NCBI GenBank assembly: GCA_001822815.1 | Contig: MHSR01000005.1 | Coordinates: 1-38,792, forward strand | Direction: 5' to 3' | DNA length: 38,792 nucleotides | Origin: Candidatus Terrybacteria bacterium RIFCSPHIGHO2_01_FULL_43_35 | GTDB lineage: Bacteria > Patescibacteriota > Minisyncoccia > Terrybacterales > GWB1-40-14 | In this document: in pieces, positions 38,791 to 38,792 of the stretch | Layout: the number at the start of each line of letters is the position of its first letter | Numbering within the stretch: position 1 is the first letter of the stretch | Notes under the pieces: generated by a model | Seen by the model: only the letters and a program-made list of their open reading frames with translations | Database searches by the model: none | What the model was told of the DNA's origin: nothing | Translations under genes and position numbers: made by a program

Positions 38791-38792
38791 CC

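Overview
The window reads like a chromosomal piece of a Patescibacteria (CPR) bacterium, probably a Parcubacteria-type lineage. This is inferred from gene content and layout: compact AT-leaning genes, many coding starts without a Shine-Dalgarno site, tRNA genes without an encoded CCA end, very basic N-termini on RpoD and on a winged-helix protein, a divergent FolD, and a large LPxTG/CnaB/DUF11 surface protein. TGA is used as a stop (rpoD), so this is not a code-25 lineage. No phage, IS element or CRISPR array was seen.

Positions 1-6.2 kb (minus strand) hold the start of the division/cell wall cluster: mraZ, rsmH, an ftsL-like gene and a penicillin-binding transpeptidase cut by the window edge. 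mraZ is preceded by a promoter and a ten-base-periodic GTGG operator expected for MraZ autoregulation. Upstream lies a two-gene operon of a membrane protein and a membrane-anchored ClpC-like ATPase whose first AAA+ domain looks catalytically dead. 6.2-9.1 kb has a YgiT-type zinc protein, a histidine kinase/response regulator pair, tRNA-Val(CAC) and a very structured 125-nt intergenic stretch. 9.1-11.8 kb is the operon glyA - winged helix/nucleotidyltransferase-like - uppS. 11.9-14.5 kb has an unknown membrane protein and folD. 14.6-16.6 kb encodes a phosphatase-like/propeller membrane protein on the plus strand.

16.6-17.85 kb is rplJ-rplL behind a recognisable L10 leader RNA ending in an intrinsic terminator, so expression is probably attenuated by the L10-L12 complex. 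17.9-21.2 kb holds a six-hairpin glycosidase, a GT2 glycosyltransferase, a PaaI-type thioesterase and a Gmad2-domain protein.

21.2-29.2 kb is the accessory part: mostly short single-gene units with near-consensus sigma-70 promoters and individual terminators. It contains an FtsH-like AAA+ protein that has lost its zinc protease site, an AAA/CYTH fusion, a PA14 exported protein, a lipoprotein, small membrane proteins, two paralogous orphan proteins, a 57-bp direct repeat bracketing the lipoprotein gene, and two truncated genes joined head to head.

29.4-33.1 kb is the macromolecular synthesis operon dnaG-rpoD-orf-tRNA-Asn(GTT). 33.2-34.3 kb is a deoxyhypusine-synthase-like gene. 34.4-38.7 kb is a surface operon: a 1223-residue eight-repeat LPNTG protein followed by its probable sortase, driven by a consensus promoter at the right edge.

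The observations most worth following are: a two-hairpin RNA element directly upstream of the ftsL and rplJ start codons with compensatory base changes between copies; the unexplained structured RNA at about 8.98-9.10 kb; the protease-dead FtsH-like and D1-dead Clp proteins; and the repeat/decay zone at 27.1-28.4 kb.
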